From positions 1 through 24,553 of the forward strand of contig WQWP01000018.1 of NCBI GenBank assembly GCA_009787485.1: 24,553 bases of DNA. The letters run 5' to 3'. The stretch is from Lentimicrobiaceae bacterium (GTDB lineage: Bacteria; Bacteroidota; Bacteroidia; Bacteroidales; WCHB1-69). Under the pieces are notes generated by a model, which saw only the letters and a list, made by a program, of their open reading frames with translations, ran no database searches and was not told the DNA's origin. Shown in pieces: positions 6,452-12,768 of the stretch. A program made the position numbers and the translations under genes. Numbering within the stretch: the stretch's first letter is position 1; each line of letters starts with the position of its first letter.

Positions 6452-7453
6452 TTATTTCGTTAAAATCATCCGTTTAGTATCAACAATCTCATCATCTACC
6501 ACCAAAGTATAGAGATACATACCTGCCGGAAGTTCTGAGCCATAAACAGTAATCGTATTTTTGCCTGTTTGTGGAAGTGAATATGATTTTATTTCTGCAC
6601 CCTGCAAATTATAAATATAGATAACCGCGTGTTTCGTAATTTCAGGCAAATGACATGATATTTCCGTATTGGAAGAGAAAGGATTGGGTGCATTTTGGTA
6701 CAAAACCGCCTTTTCTTGAGAAAATTGTGGGACTTCGGGGACTTCAGGAATATATAAACCTCCTTGTGGATTCCCACAACAACTATATATCAATTTTTGT
6801 AAAACAGCAAATGATTGCAGTAATTCTGTTAGATCCATCTCCTGAGCGAGAACAATCTCTTGCAGTGTTTCAATTACATTTTGCTGAGTTTCAATTACAT
6901 TTTGCTGCTCATTAAACCCCTTAATCAGCATGGCGATAAATGCATTGTAATTCACAAACATGGTTTCCATACAAGTATCTACCAAATCGGGCATAATTTC
7001 TATTAATTCCTGTCCCAACACCCCATAATCTCTTTTTCTCAAATCTATAGAATCGGATCTAAAAATAAGAGAATCTGATTTGTAAAAATAAGAATAGGTA
7101 TGGATTTGTTTTAGTAAAATGGTTGCATTTTCTATGGGCGTAATTTCTGTTTTTAAGGTGCTGTCGGAAGATACAACCGATGATTTGAATCTAACTCTAT
7201 TATAACCCTCTGTGGGATGATAAAAATTAAGCCAGGGATCTCCTTTTGAATTATGCATTCCAAAATAAGCATACCCATCGGTTTTATTATATGGGTGAAA
7301 TACAAAATTTACGCCATTATTTGAAATGGTAACTTTGCCTTTGTCGGAATTATTTGTTCCGATACCCACATTGCCATTGGTGAGAATTTTAATTTGGCTC
7401 ATCGCCATCGTTGTAATCAACAACAATACAAAAAATAAAAACATTTTCTTCAT
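6452..7453 (-). CDS. Tail-fibre (S74 chaperone-like) protein with T9SS sorting domain
   Basis: A 333-residue exported protein. Signal peptide about 1-19 (MAMSQ). Then a short trimer-type stretch (NGNVGIGTNNS), and about 90-175 an intramolecular-chaperone domain like those ending phage tail fibres (Peptidase_S74): VVSSDSTLKTEI with S96-D97 and L100-K101, DYGVLGQELIEIMPDLV and VNYNAFIAMLIKGFNE. A coiled coil (about 178-222) follows, containing QQNVIET twice, and residues about 250-333 are a T9SS type A sorting domain (YQNAPNPFSSNTEI, YNLQGAEIKSY, LPAGMYLYTLVVD, K-R-M-I-L-T-K). The plan fits a trimeric surface protein. It heads a likely operon with the lipoprotein (gap 42 bases) and GH16. Its partner is unknown. 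Confidence 0.85.
   Translation of the reverse strand: MKKMFLFFVLLLITTMAMSQIKILTNGNVGIGTNNSDKGKVTISNNGVNFVFHPYNKTDGYAYFGMHNSKGDPWLNFYHPTEGYNRVRFKSSVVSSDSTLKTEITPIENATILLKQIHTYSYFYKSDSLIFRSDSIDLRKRDYGVLGQELIEIMPDLVDTCMETMFVNYNAFIAMLIKGFNEQQNVIETQQNVIETLQEIVLAQEMDLTELLQSFAVLQKLIYSCCGNPQGGLYIPEVPEVPQFSQEKAVLYQNAPNPFSSNTEISCHLPEITKHAVIYIYNLQGAEIKSYSLPQTGKNTITVYGSELPAGMYLYTLVVDDEIVDTKRMILTK
6868..6909. repeat. Tandem 21-bp duplication in coiled-coil codons
   Basis: Two adjoining 21-bp units (6868-6888 and 6889-6909), identical except at their last bases, encode QQNVIET twice. Seven residues is one coiled-coil heptad, so the duplication lengthens the coil by one turn pair without breaking its register. 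Confidence 0.7.
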
Positions 7454-7589
7454 AATAAAAATTTAGTTTTACGTCTCGCCTCCTTTAAGCAAACAAAAAT
7501 TATTAATTAATTTGTATTGCATTTTTTTGAGAACAGTTGCAGTCTGTTTTATATGTTGGGGTGGTTCGCCCGTCGTCGGGTTTTCAATT

Positions 7590-7626
7590 TTTGACAAATA
7601 AAAAAGCGGATTTACACTATCCGCTT
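7590..7626 (-). terminator. Intrinsic terminator of candidate ncRNA
   Basis: On the minus strand: AAGCGGAT (7626-7619), loop AGTGTAA, ATCCGCTT (7611-7604), then TTTTTATTTG. An 8-bp perfect stem with a T run is a good rho-independent terminator. It ends transcription coming from the right, 137 bases short of the next minus-strand gene. Confidence 0.75.
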
Positions 7627-7822
7627 ATGAGGTCTTCGACTACCTGTTATTCCAATAATGCAAACCCGCATTACAGCGAGCGTAGATTATTTCTGGAATA
7701 ACTTTTTGAAAGTGTCGAAGCTTCATAAAGCGAGAATATAGCAAACGCTATATTTATATGTCTATTTCATAACATATTAGCATGTTGTTTTTTATATCAT
7801 ACGCATTTTTTGTTAATAATTT
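7600..7822 (-). ncRNA. Candidate structured small RNA (6S-like layout, unassigned)
   Basis: In a 423-base gap without a gene, 7627-7726 folds on the minus strand as one long interrupted hairpin. It has a closing stem (ATGA/TCAT and CTTCGAC/GTCGAAG), an asymmetric bubble of 11 and 5 bases, a 9-bp perfect stem (GTTATTCCA/TGGAATAAC), an internal loop, and an apical hairpin TAATGC/GCATTA with loop GGGTTT. A small hairpin ATATAGC-GTTT-GCTATAT (7752-7735) lies on its 5' side and an intrinsic terminator on its 3' side. TATTTTTG at 7835-7828 could start it near 7822. The long stem with a central bubble resembles 6S RNA, but no family was confirmed. It could instead be a leader RNA for the operon starting at 7453. 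The boundaries are estimates. Confidence 0.5.
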
Positions 7823-7827
7823 GTTGG

Positions 7828-7835
7828 CAAAAATA
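7828..7835 (-). promoter_or_regulatory. Leftward -7 element for candidate ncRNA
   Basis: TATTTTTG on the minus strand, with a TTG 19 bases upstream (7857-7855) as a possible -33 element. It would start transcription at about 7822 toward the structured RNA. Confidence 0.45.
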
Positions 7836-7846
7836 AGATTTTCTAA

Positions 7847-7854
7847 TATTTTTG
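7847..7854 (+). promoter_or_regulatory. Rightward -7 element for lptF/G gene
   Basis: TATTTTTG on the plus strand, with a TTG at 7824-7826 (20-base spacer) as the -33 element. Its predicted start is about 16 bases before the permease ATG. It overlaps the opposed promoter. Confidence 0.5.
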
Positions 7855-7876
7855 CAAGCATTTACGTTAATAAATC

Positions 7877-8950
7877 ATGAAAATTGTTGACCGTTATATT
7901 TTCACAAAGTTTTTGGGCGCATTTTTTTATGCCATAGCACTCTTAGTGGTGATTATTGTGGTATTCGATTTTGCGGAAAATGTAGGACGTTTCATGGATT
8001 ATAAGATTCCTTGGAAAGATGTGGTTATTAAATACTATTTTAATTTTATTCCACACTTTTTCAACCTTTTTATTCCGCTTTTTGCATTTATCAGTACGAT
8101 TTGGTTTACTTCCAAACTTTCTTCAAACAATGAATTTGTGGCTATTTTAAGTGGGGGCGTTAACTTTTACCGCATGCTTGTGCCTTACCTGACCGGCGCG
8201 CTTTGCATTGCACTGTTGTCTATTTTTATGTCGAATGTGGTGGTGCCGAGAGCCAATTATAATATGCAGTTTTTTAAAAACAAACAGATGTCGCGCTGGA
8301 CAAGAACAACCTCTAATCTTCACATTCGAAACTCTTCAAACAGTTATATTTATGTAGATCGCTGGAATGTGGCCGAGAAAAAAGGATATTTGTTTTGTTA
8401 TGATGAGCTGAGTAGTAATTTTGTTAAATATAGATTAACCGCCAATGAAATTGTGTACGACGACAGTTTAAAGGTGTGGAAATTATACAGATATGCCAAG
8501 CGCATCACGACCCATACCGGCGAGCTGCTCTATAGCGGAGCCAGCATGGATACGGTTTTTAATATTATCCCTTTAGATTTATCGCAAGACGACAAAGCGT
8601 GTGAGGTAATGACTTTCCGCGATATTTTACAATACATTCGTGAGGATAAAGACAAGGGAGGGGGCATGTCGAAATATTATATTATGGAAGCGCATAAAAG
8701 AATTGCCAACTCATTGGGGGTCTTCATTATGACATTGTTAGGGTTGAGCGTAGCTTCCCGAAAAAACCGGCGGGGCGTGGGCGTGCATCTTTTCTTCGGA
8801 ATCGCCCTGGCTTTCACGTTTGTTTTTCTGCAACAAGTATCCAAGGTTTTTTCTGTTTACGGCGGATTATCGCCTGCACTGGGTATCTGGATACCCAATA
8901 TCCTCTATGCTTTTATTTGCTTTTTTATGATACGAACCTGTCAAAAATAG
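7877..8950 (+). CDS. lptG: LptF/LptG family permease (LPS export)
   Basis: A 357-residue inner membrane permease of the LptF/LptG (YjgP/YjgQ) family, which with LptB extracts lipopolysaccharide and hands it to LptC/LptA. Three N-terminal membrane helices (about 12-32, 55-78, 100-122), a periplasmic beta-jellyroll domain (about 125-270, including YIYVDRWNVAEKKGYLFCYD), and three C-terminal helices (about 278-352) give the standard plan. MKIVDRYIFTKFLGAFFYAI and FVAILSGGVNFYRMLVPYL match the family. The gene is monocistronic or leads the plus-strand group 7877-11430. Assignment to LptG rather than LptF is tentative. Confidence 0.88.
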   Translation: MKIVDRYIFTKFLGAFFYAIALLVVIIVVFDFAENVGRFMDYKIPWKDVVIKYYFNFIPHFFNLFIPLFAFISTIWFTSKLSSNNEFVAILSGGVNFYRMLVPYLTGALCIALLSIFMSNVVVPRANYNMQFFKNKQMSRWTRTTSNLHIRNSSNSYIYVDRWNVAEKKGYLFCYDELSSNFVKYRLTANEIVYDDSLKVWKLYRYAKRITTHTGELLYSGASMDTVFNIIPLDLSQDDKACEVMTFRDILQYIREDKDKGGGMSKYYIMEAHKRIANSLGVFIMTLLGLSVASRKNRRGVGVHLFFGIALAFTFVFLQQVSKVFSVYGGLSPALGIWIPNILYAFICFFMIRTCQK

Positions 8951-9020
8951 AATTAGAAATTATGAAATAAAAATAAAACCTCATTTTCACCTAATTTATT
9001 AACAAAACAACCTCAGTAGT

Positions 9021-9815
9021 ATGATGAATTCCCCACAAACCCTTAACCTCATTACCTTATTAAGCGATTGGAAACTTCGGGATCCATACATTGGAATTTT
9101 TAAAGGACAACTACTCAACACATTGCCAGATGCACAAATTGTTGATATCACACATCAATTAGAATTGTTTAATCTTTCGCAAGCGGCTTTTATCGCTAAA
9201 AACAGTTATTCCTTTTTTCCGGAAAAAACCGTGCACATAATACTTTCGGGATTATCTTTTTCGGCAGAAGTGAAACCAGTGTTGCTTTTTCATAACGGGC
9301 ACTTTTTCTTGGGAGAAGATACCGGCGTTTTTTCCATGATGTTTGGCGTCGCAAGCAACATGGAAGCCTATCAGTATAATGGAGATATGACGTTGAGCAC
9401 TACGGAAAAATTGGCATGCATGGCATCATGGGTTTTTCAAGATACTTATGTTAAAAATACCGTTCCTTATCCTGCTTTAAAATTTCAATTGAGCAACTTG
9501 TCGGAGCCTGATTATAATGCAGAGCGCAAAACCATTTCCGGAAAAATTGCCTACATTGATTCGTGTTGCAATGCGGTAACCAACATCCCCGTTTCGATGT
9601 TTGAAGCGGCAGGAAAAAGGCCGTTCATTGCCACTGTTTCAAATATACGCTCGTTAAAAATTACGCGGTGTCATCCGTATTACAACCCAAGAGAATCGGA
9701 AGTGTTTTTGGTTTACAACCGGTTAGGGTTTCTTGAAATTACTTTGTATAAGGGGAACATTGCGGCTTTGGCGGATATCAGGGTGGGGGATGATTTAGAG
9801 ATTGTGTTTTCGTAA
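9021..9815 (+). CDS. SAM hydroxide adenosyltransferase family protein, divergent active site
   Basis: A 264-residue protein of the DUF62 family (SAM hydroxide adenosyltransferases and the related halogenases). Recognisable parts are LITLLSDWKLRDPYIGIFKG (11-29), VDITH (41-45), GHFFLGEDTGVFS (93-105) and, in the C-terminal domain, GKIAYIDSCCNAVTNI. Known members hydrolyse SAM with an Asp-Arg-His set. Here the segment that normally reads VDPGVGxxRRP is LSGLSFSAEVKP, so Asp and Arg are replaced, and the normal FHGRDxFAP segment is STTEKLACMAS, without the His. The fold is probably kept, but the usual chemistry probably is not. This comparison is from memory of the family. It lies 70 bases after the permease gene. 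Confidence 0.8.
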   Translation: MMNSPQTLNLITLLSDWKLRDPYIGIFKGQLLNTLPDAQIVDITHQLELFNLSQAAFIAKNSYSFFPEKTVHIILSGLSFSAEVKPVLLFHNGHFFLGEDTGVFSMMFGVASNMEAYQYNGDMTLSTTEKLACMASWVFQDTYVKNTVPYPALKFQLSNLSEPDYNAERKTISGKIAYIDSCCNAVTNIPVSMFEAAGKRPFIATVSNIRSLKITRCHPYYNPRESEVFLVYNRLGFLEITLYKGNIAALADIRVGDDLEIVFS

Positions 9816-9853
9816 CATTTTAATAGCAAAACGTTATTGTTAAAATATATAAA

Positions 9854-10291
9854 ATGAAATTTTTAAAAACCTTATTCTTATTTCTCCTCGTTTTCAGCAT
9901 TAAAGGTGTACTTTTTTCCCAAAACCACCCCGATGATATTGTGGGCTTTTACCTCAACGAAGACCCTTTCTCCAAAGCCCTTTCCCAGGTTTACATCTAT
10001 AACGCCGGCAATGGCACCTACGAAGCCATTGTGGTTTGGGTGCGGGAGGAAGAGCGAAAGCAATACGAAGGTTTGGTATTTATGACCGGACTGACTTTTA
10101 ACGCCACCGAAAACGAGTGGCAAAACGGCGCCATGATTTACCCGGGGAAAAAGGGAAAATTCAAAGCCTTCATGCGCCTCGAAAAAGATGGCCGCCTCCG
10201 CGTAAGAGGCTACTGGGGCGTTTCCATGTTTGGCAAAACGCTGTACTGGGAACCGGAAAAAGAATCGAGAAATGAAAAAATTAAACCATAA
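9854..10291 (+). CDS. DUF2147 family exported protein
   Basis: A 145-residue secreted protein: signal peptide about 1-23 (LFLFLLVFSIKGVLFSQ), then a single small beta domain. DDIVGFYLNEDPFSKALSQVYIY at the start, GLVFMTGLTFNATENEWQNGAMIYP in the middle and LRVRGYWGVSMFGKTLYWEP at the end match the DUF2147 pattern, found in lipocalin-like periplasmic or outer membrane proteins of unknown role. Its TAA overlaps the ATG of the alkaline phosphatase gene by one base (TAATG), so the two are probably translated together. Confidence 0.85.
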   Translation: MKFLKTLFLFLLVFSIKGVLFSQNHPDDIVGFYLNEDPFSKALSQVYIYNAGNGTYEAIVVWVREEERKQYEGLVFMTGLTFNATENEWQNGAMIYPGKKGKFKAFMRLEKDGRLRVRGYWGVSMFGKTLYWEPEKESRNEKIKP

Positions 10292-11430
10292 TGTCAGAAA
10301 GAAACAACCACCAACTATCCCCTTCAAATTTTGAAGGGGTGTCTCGCTGCACGAGACGGGGTAGTTTATATCCAAAACTCCTCCTCCTCACATTCATAAT
10401 CCTTAATTTTAGTTGCACCCGGCAGCAGCCCCCCAAGTACATCTTCTACTTCATCGGAGATGGCTTCGGAACAGGCTCTCTGACCTACAGTGAAATTATA
10501 GCCAAAGAAAAAGGAGACACCCTTGTTTTTTCGCAATTTCCGGTAACGGGATTAATTACTACGCATCCCGCAAACGATTGGGTAACCTGCTCGGCAGCAG
10601 CAGCAACCGCATTAGCTTCCGGAGAGAAAACAAACAACTATATGCTGAATGTAGCGCCGGATTCCGTGCGTATTTTAACACCAATTTCAAAAATACTCCA
10701 AGAAAAAGGTTATGGAATTGGTGTGGCCACCACAGTAAGTATTGACCACGCCACACCGGCAGGTTTTTACGCGCATTCCATATACCGGAAAGATTATTAT
10801 AACATAGCCAAACAGCTCCCTGCTTCCGGATTTCAGTTTTTTGCAGGAGCCGGATTTATAGATCCAAGTCCTGAGGATTCGGTTTCTATCTTTACATTAT
10901 TAAAGGAAAATAATTATGCTGTTTCTACTTCTATTGCATCGGCTTCAGCTTCAAAGTCTTTAAAAAATATACTCATTCAACCGCAGGGAAAAGATAGTAA
11001 ACAACTTCCGTATTCCATTTATAAAGATCAAGACGATTTTACTTTAGCGCAAATTACGCAATTGGGCATAGAAAAACTGTCGGCGTTGAACAAGCCATTT
11101 TTTTTCATGATTGAAGGCGGTTTAATAGATTGGGCAAACCACGACAATTTGCCGGAAGCATTATACGGAGAAGTGAAAGAGTTTTCGGAAGCCATAGCAG
11201 TAGCTTTAGCTTTTTATAAAAAACATCCGAAAGAGACTTTAATTATCGTTACCGCCGATCATGAAACGGGCGGGGCTGCCGTTTTTTCAGATGGTTTAGA
11301 TTTTCTGACCGATGGGCATACGGGAAATATTGTGTCTGTTTTTGCCAAAGGTGTGGACGCCGAAAAATTTTCGGGGTTTTATGATAATACGGAAGTCGTG
11401 AAGAAAACCTCGCAAATGTTTGGTTTTTAA
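10291..11430 (+). CDS. Alkaline phosphatase lipoprotein
   Basis: A 379-residue alkaline phosphatase (PhoA superfamily), a two-zinc/magnesium phosphomonoesterase. Visible active-site parts: FIGDGFG (D57), VTCSAAAATALASG with nucleophile S101, DHATPAGFYAH (H153), RKDYY (R166), EGGLIDWANHDN (E275, D280, H284), TADHETGG (D323, H324) and DGHTGN (H343). A lipoprotein signal LLLLTFIILNFSC puts the lipidated Cys at 42. The first 25 or so residues ahead of it (SPSNFEGVSRCTRRGS) are encoded by a palindromic repeat that has another copy at 18587-18632, so the native N-terminus may be displaced. GTG at 10339 is an alternative start giving a normal basic signal peptide. The TAATG overlap with the upstream gene favours 10291. 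Confidence 0.9.
   Translation: MSERNNHQLSPSNFEGVSRCTRRGSLYPKLLLLTFIILNFSCTRQQPPKYIFYFIGDGFGTGSLTYSEIIAKEKGDTLVFSQFPVTGLITTHPANDWVTCSAAAATALASGEKTNNYMLNVAPDSVRILTPISKILQEKGYGIGVATTVSIDHATPAGFYAHSIYRKDYYNIAKQLPASGFQFFAGAGFIDPSPEDSVSIFTLLKENNYAVSTSIASASASKSLKNILIQPQGKDSKQLPYSIYKDQDDFTLAQITQLGIEKLSALNKPFFFMIEGGLIDWANHDNLPEALYGEVKEFSEAIAVALAFYKKHPKETLIIVTADHETGGAAVFSDGLDFLTDGHTGNIVSVFAKGVDAEKFSGFYDNTEVVKKTSQMFGF
10315..10368 (+). repeat. Bipartite palindromic (REP-like) repeat, copy 1, inside CDS
   Basis: TCCCCTTCAAATTTTGAAGGGG is a near-perfect palindrome, followed by a hairpin (GTCTCG, loop CTGCA, CGAGAC) and CGGGGTAG, which can pair back to CTATCCCC. The same layout recurs on the minus strand at 18632-18587 with a different but still paired second stem (GCCC/GGGC). 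Copy 1 lies in the 5' codons of the alkaline phosphatase gene. Confidence 0.75.
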
Positions 11431-11431
11431 T

Positions 11432-11490
11432 CTCGCAAAGGCGCAAAGGCGCAAAGTTTTTTATTCTTTGCGCCTTTGCGTCTTTGCGAG
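11432..11490. terminator. Long inverted repeat, likely bidirectional terminator
   Basis: Arms 11432-11456 and 11466-11490 (CGCAAAGG-type units) are complementary at 24 of 25 positions around a loop TTTTTTATT. It begins right after the alkaline phosphatase stop and ends 1 base before the left attachment repeat. The unit type resembles a dispersed Bacteroidota repeat. Confidence 0.65.
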
Positions 11491-11491
11491 A

Positions 11492-11522
11492 TTCGTGGAG
11501 CGTACGGGAGTCGAACCCGTGA
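11492..11522. repeat. attL: 31-bp copy of tRNA-Ala 3' end
   Basis: Identical to 17580-17610. It contains the T arm and 3' acceptor strand of tRNA-Ala plus 4 bases beyond the gene, but no anticodon or D arm, so it is a duplicated target site and not a tRNA gene. Confidence 0.9.
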
Positions 11523-11547
11523 AAAATTCAAACCCCTCATACGCTCC
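11497..11547 (-). other. Possible tRNA-like minihelix at attL
   Basis: On the minus strand, GGAGCGTA (11547-11540) is the exact complement of TACGCTCC (11504-11497), the 3' acceptor strand in attL, and encloses the complete T arm. The result would be an acceptor stem plus T arm with a 20-base linker in place of the D and anticodon arms. Pair 3:70 becomes A:U, not the G:U that alanyl-tRNA synthetase requires. Transcription is not shown and chance is possible. Confidence 0.3.
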
Positions 11548-11604
11548 TCTAACTAACTCATTTTAAATTGTTTACATTTTTTATTTTTTCAATTTTCACT
11601 TATT

Positions 11605-11623
11605 TTTGGCACAATTCTGACAC
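11605..11623 (+). promoter_or_regulatory. Left pair of candidate integrase arm sites
   Basis: TTTGGCACAATTCTGACAC: two TTTGACAC-like octamers starting 11 bp apart. It matches 15 of 19 bases of the right-end pair 17519-17537, in the same orientation and with the same 11-bp step. Position just inside attL fits arm-type integrase sites. Confidence 0.5.
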
Positions 11624-11633
11624 ATTTTTATCG

Positions 11634-11660
11634 CTGTAAAAACCTGCAATGATGCAGGTT
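11634..11660 (-). terminator. Intrinsic terminator of the repressor operon
   Basis: On the minus strand AACCTGCA, loop TCAT, TGCAGGTT, then TTTACAG, with T's continuing from the stem. An 8-bp perfect stem lies 37 bases after the stop of the last gene in the minus-strand operon. Confidence 0.65.
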
Positions 11661-11696
11661 ACAAGGATGGCGTGTTTTTAAATATGCTGTTTGTTA

Positions 11697-11897
11697 TTAT
11701 TGTTTTGTTTTTATATTAAGATCTTCCATGCAAGGTGGACATGTGTGATCTTTCTTTTTGCTTTCCTGATCTTCCTTCCATAAGCATATTTTTTTGTGAA
11801 TGTGCTTTAGTAACCATCCTATACCCAATAAAATAGTAATTCCAACTCCGGAAAAAGCCCATTTATAATTTTCACAAATCCACTCAACCATATTCAT
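11697..11897 (-). CDS. Small single-span membrane protein, unknown
   Basis: The ATG at 11897 (MNMVEWICENYKWAF) is preferred to one 22 codons upstream, because it falls just after the stop of the preceding gene (17 bases). The 66-residue product has one membrane helix (about residues 13-30, FSGVGITILLGIGWLL), then a basic stretch (KHIHKKICLWKEDQESKKKDH) and a CPPC pair near the end (TCPPCMEDLN). N-out/C-in topology is expected from the positive residues. It is the last gene of the repressor operon of the element. Lysogen-expressed small membrane proteins often act in superinfection exclusion, but nothing in the sequence proves that here. Confidence 0.6.
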   Translation of the reverse strand: MNMVEWICENYKWAFSGVGITILLGIGWLLKHIHKKICLWKEDQESKKKDHTCPPCMEDLNIKTKQ

Positions 11898-11914
11898 TTT
11901 TATATTTGGGTAGG

Positions 11915-12406
11915 TTAATCTGCACAGCCTTCCGATCCATACTCCATAAGTTCCAACATACAATCTTTTTCAGTATCTAATTTTCCATACAACTCCTCAA
12001 ATGTATTATCTACATCTTTTTTACTTATCAACATTATCCGTGTTTGAATATACTCTCTATCTTTTTCAGAAATATCTAAATCTTCATAGAATACACAATA
12101 TATTTGATTATCATTGTTTTTTATTAAGAACTTTAGAGATTCAAGAGAAATTTTTGGTGCAATTAGTATTTTTATTTTTTCTACTTCTTCTTCTAATCTT
12201 GGCAGCAATAAATAATGTACCGGTTTTTCTGGGCGCAGGTCTGTGGCTACGCCTATCCAAAAACTGACATCAATTTCTTCAATTGTATTATCTACAGTTA
12301 GCTTATATAACAAAATACTGAAAATATATTTATCTAAAACACAATATATTTCTCTTAATCTTAATTTAAGATAGGTGTTTATTAACGCATCAAAATAATA
12401 ATTCAT
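11915..12406 (-). CDS. Hypothetical protein in repressor operon
   Basis: A 163-residue soluble, mixed alpha/beta protein that I do not recognise. The N-terminal part (MNYYFDALINTYLKLRLREIYCVLDKYI) is helical with many Tyr/Leu; a strand-like core follows (EEIDVSFWIGVATDL, PVHYLLLPRL, IKILIAP, IYCVFYEDLDIS, IQTRIMLISKKDV), suggesting an alternating Rossmann-like or ferredoxin-like fold, and the C-terminus is acidic. It starts 2 bases after the stop of the XRE repressor, so it is expressed with the repressor in the integrated state. That position suggests an immunity, anti-phage or toxin-control role, by context only. Confidence 0.65.
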   Translation of the reverse strand: MNYYFDALINTYLKLRLREIYCVLDKYIFSILLYKLTVDNTIEEIDVSFWIGVATDLRPEKPVHYLLLPRLEEEVEKIKILIAPKISLESLKFLIKNNDNQIYCVFYEDLDISEKDREYIQTRIMLISKKDVDNTFEELYGKLDTEKDCMLELMEYGSEGCAD

Positions 12407-12408
12407 GC

Positions 12409-12768
12409 TTACTCTTTTTTTGTTAACAATTCAAGATTACTATTGCCAAACACAAGCTCTAACACCCTATGTTTTAACTCTTCTTTCAACTCTACCGTTA
12501 TTTGAGCCTTAACATCATTATTTGTATTTTTAGGCTCATAAAACTTATCTGGATAAGTAAATAGGTCTATTTCTCGCATATCTAATTTTTCTGCGATTTT
12601 AGAAATTTCATCAACCGATAGGGATTGATTGCCATTGCTTATTTTATTCCATTTTGGCTCTTTAAAATCAATAAGCTCTGCAAATTTTGTTTTGTTCAAA
12701 TCTCTATCATTCATTAATTTGATAAGATTCTTAACTACGAAGTGGGTTTCATTTTTCTTTTTTGACAT
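12409..12768 (-). CDS. XRE/Cro-CI type repressor
   Basis: A 119-residue regulator when started at the second ATG (MSKKKNETHFVVKNLIKLMN); an ATG 10 codons earlier is possible but adds only an unlikely leader. The helix-turn-helix covers about residues 22-65: LNKTKFAELIDFKEPKWNKISNGNQSLSVDEISKIAEKLDM, with the XRE-style F-A-x-L-I, W-x-K-I-x-N-G and L-S-V-D-E spacing. The C-terminal region is short (VKAQITVELKEELKHRVLELVFG) and probably mediates dimers; no LexA/S24 protease domain is present. It is divergent from the early operon across a 160-bp region with twin palindromes, the usual place for a lysogeny repressor. Confidence 0.8.
   Translation of the reverse strand: MSKKKNETHFVVKNLIKLMNDRDLNKTKFAELIDFKEPKWNKISNGNQSLSVDEISKIAEKLDMREIDLFTYPDKFYEPKNTNNDVKAQITVELKEELKHRVLELVFGNSNLELLTKKE

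Noticed and set aside
7561..7586. Terminator-like CCCG-TCGT-CGGG hairpin followed by TTTT on the plus strand
   Set aside because: Only a 4-bp stem, and no plus-strand gene ends there; more likely part of a palindromic spacer repeat.
9878..10375. 165-residue open frame on the minus strand
   Set aside because: It is antisense to the DUF2147 gene, which has a signal peptide, family motifs and coupling to the next gene; the antisense frame shows no recognisable domain.
11492..11522. A second tRNA-Ala gene at the left end
   Set aside because: Only the T arm and 3' acceptor strand are present; no D arm or anticodon arm. It is the duplicated att site.
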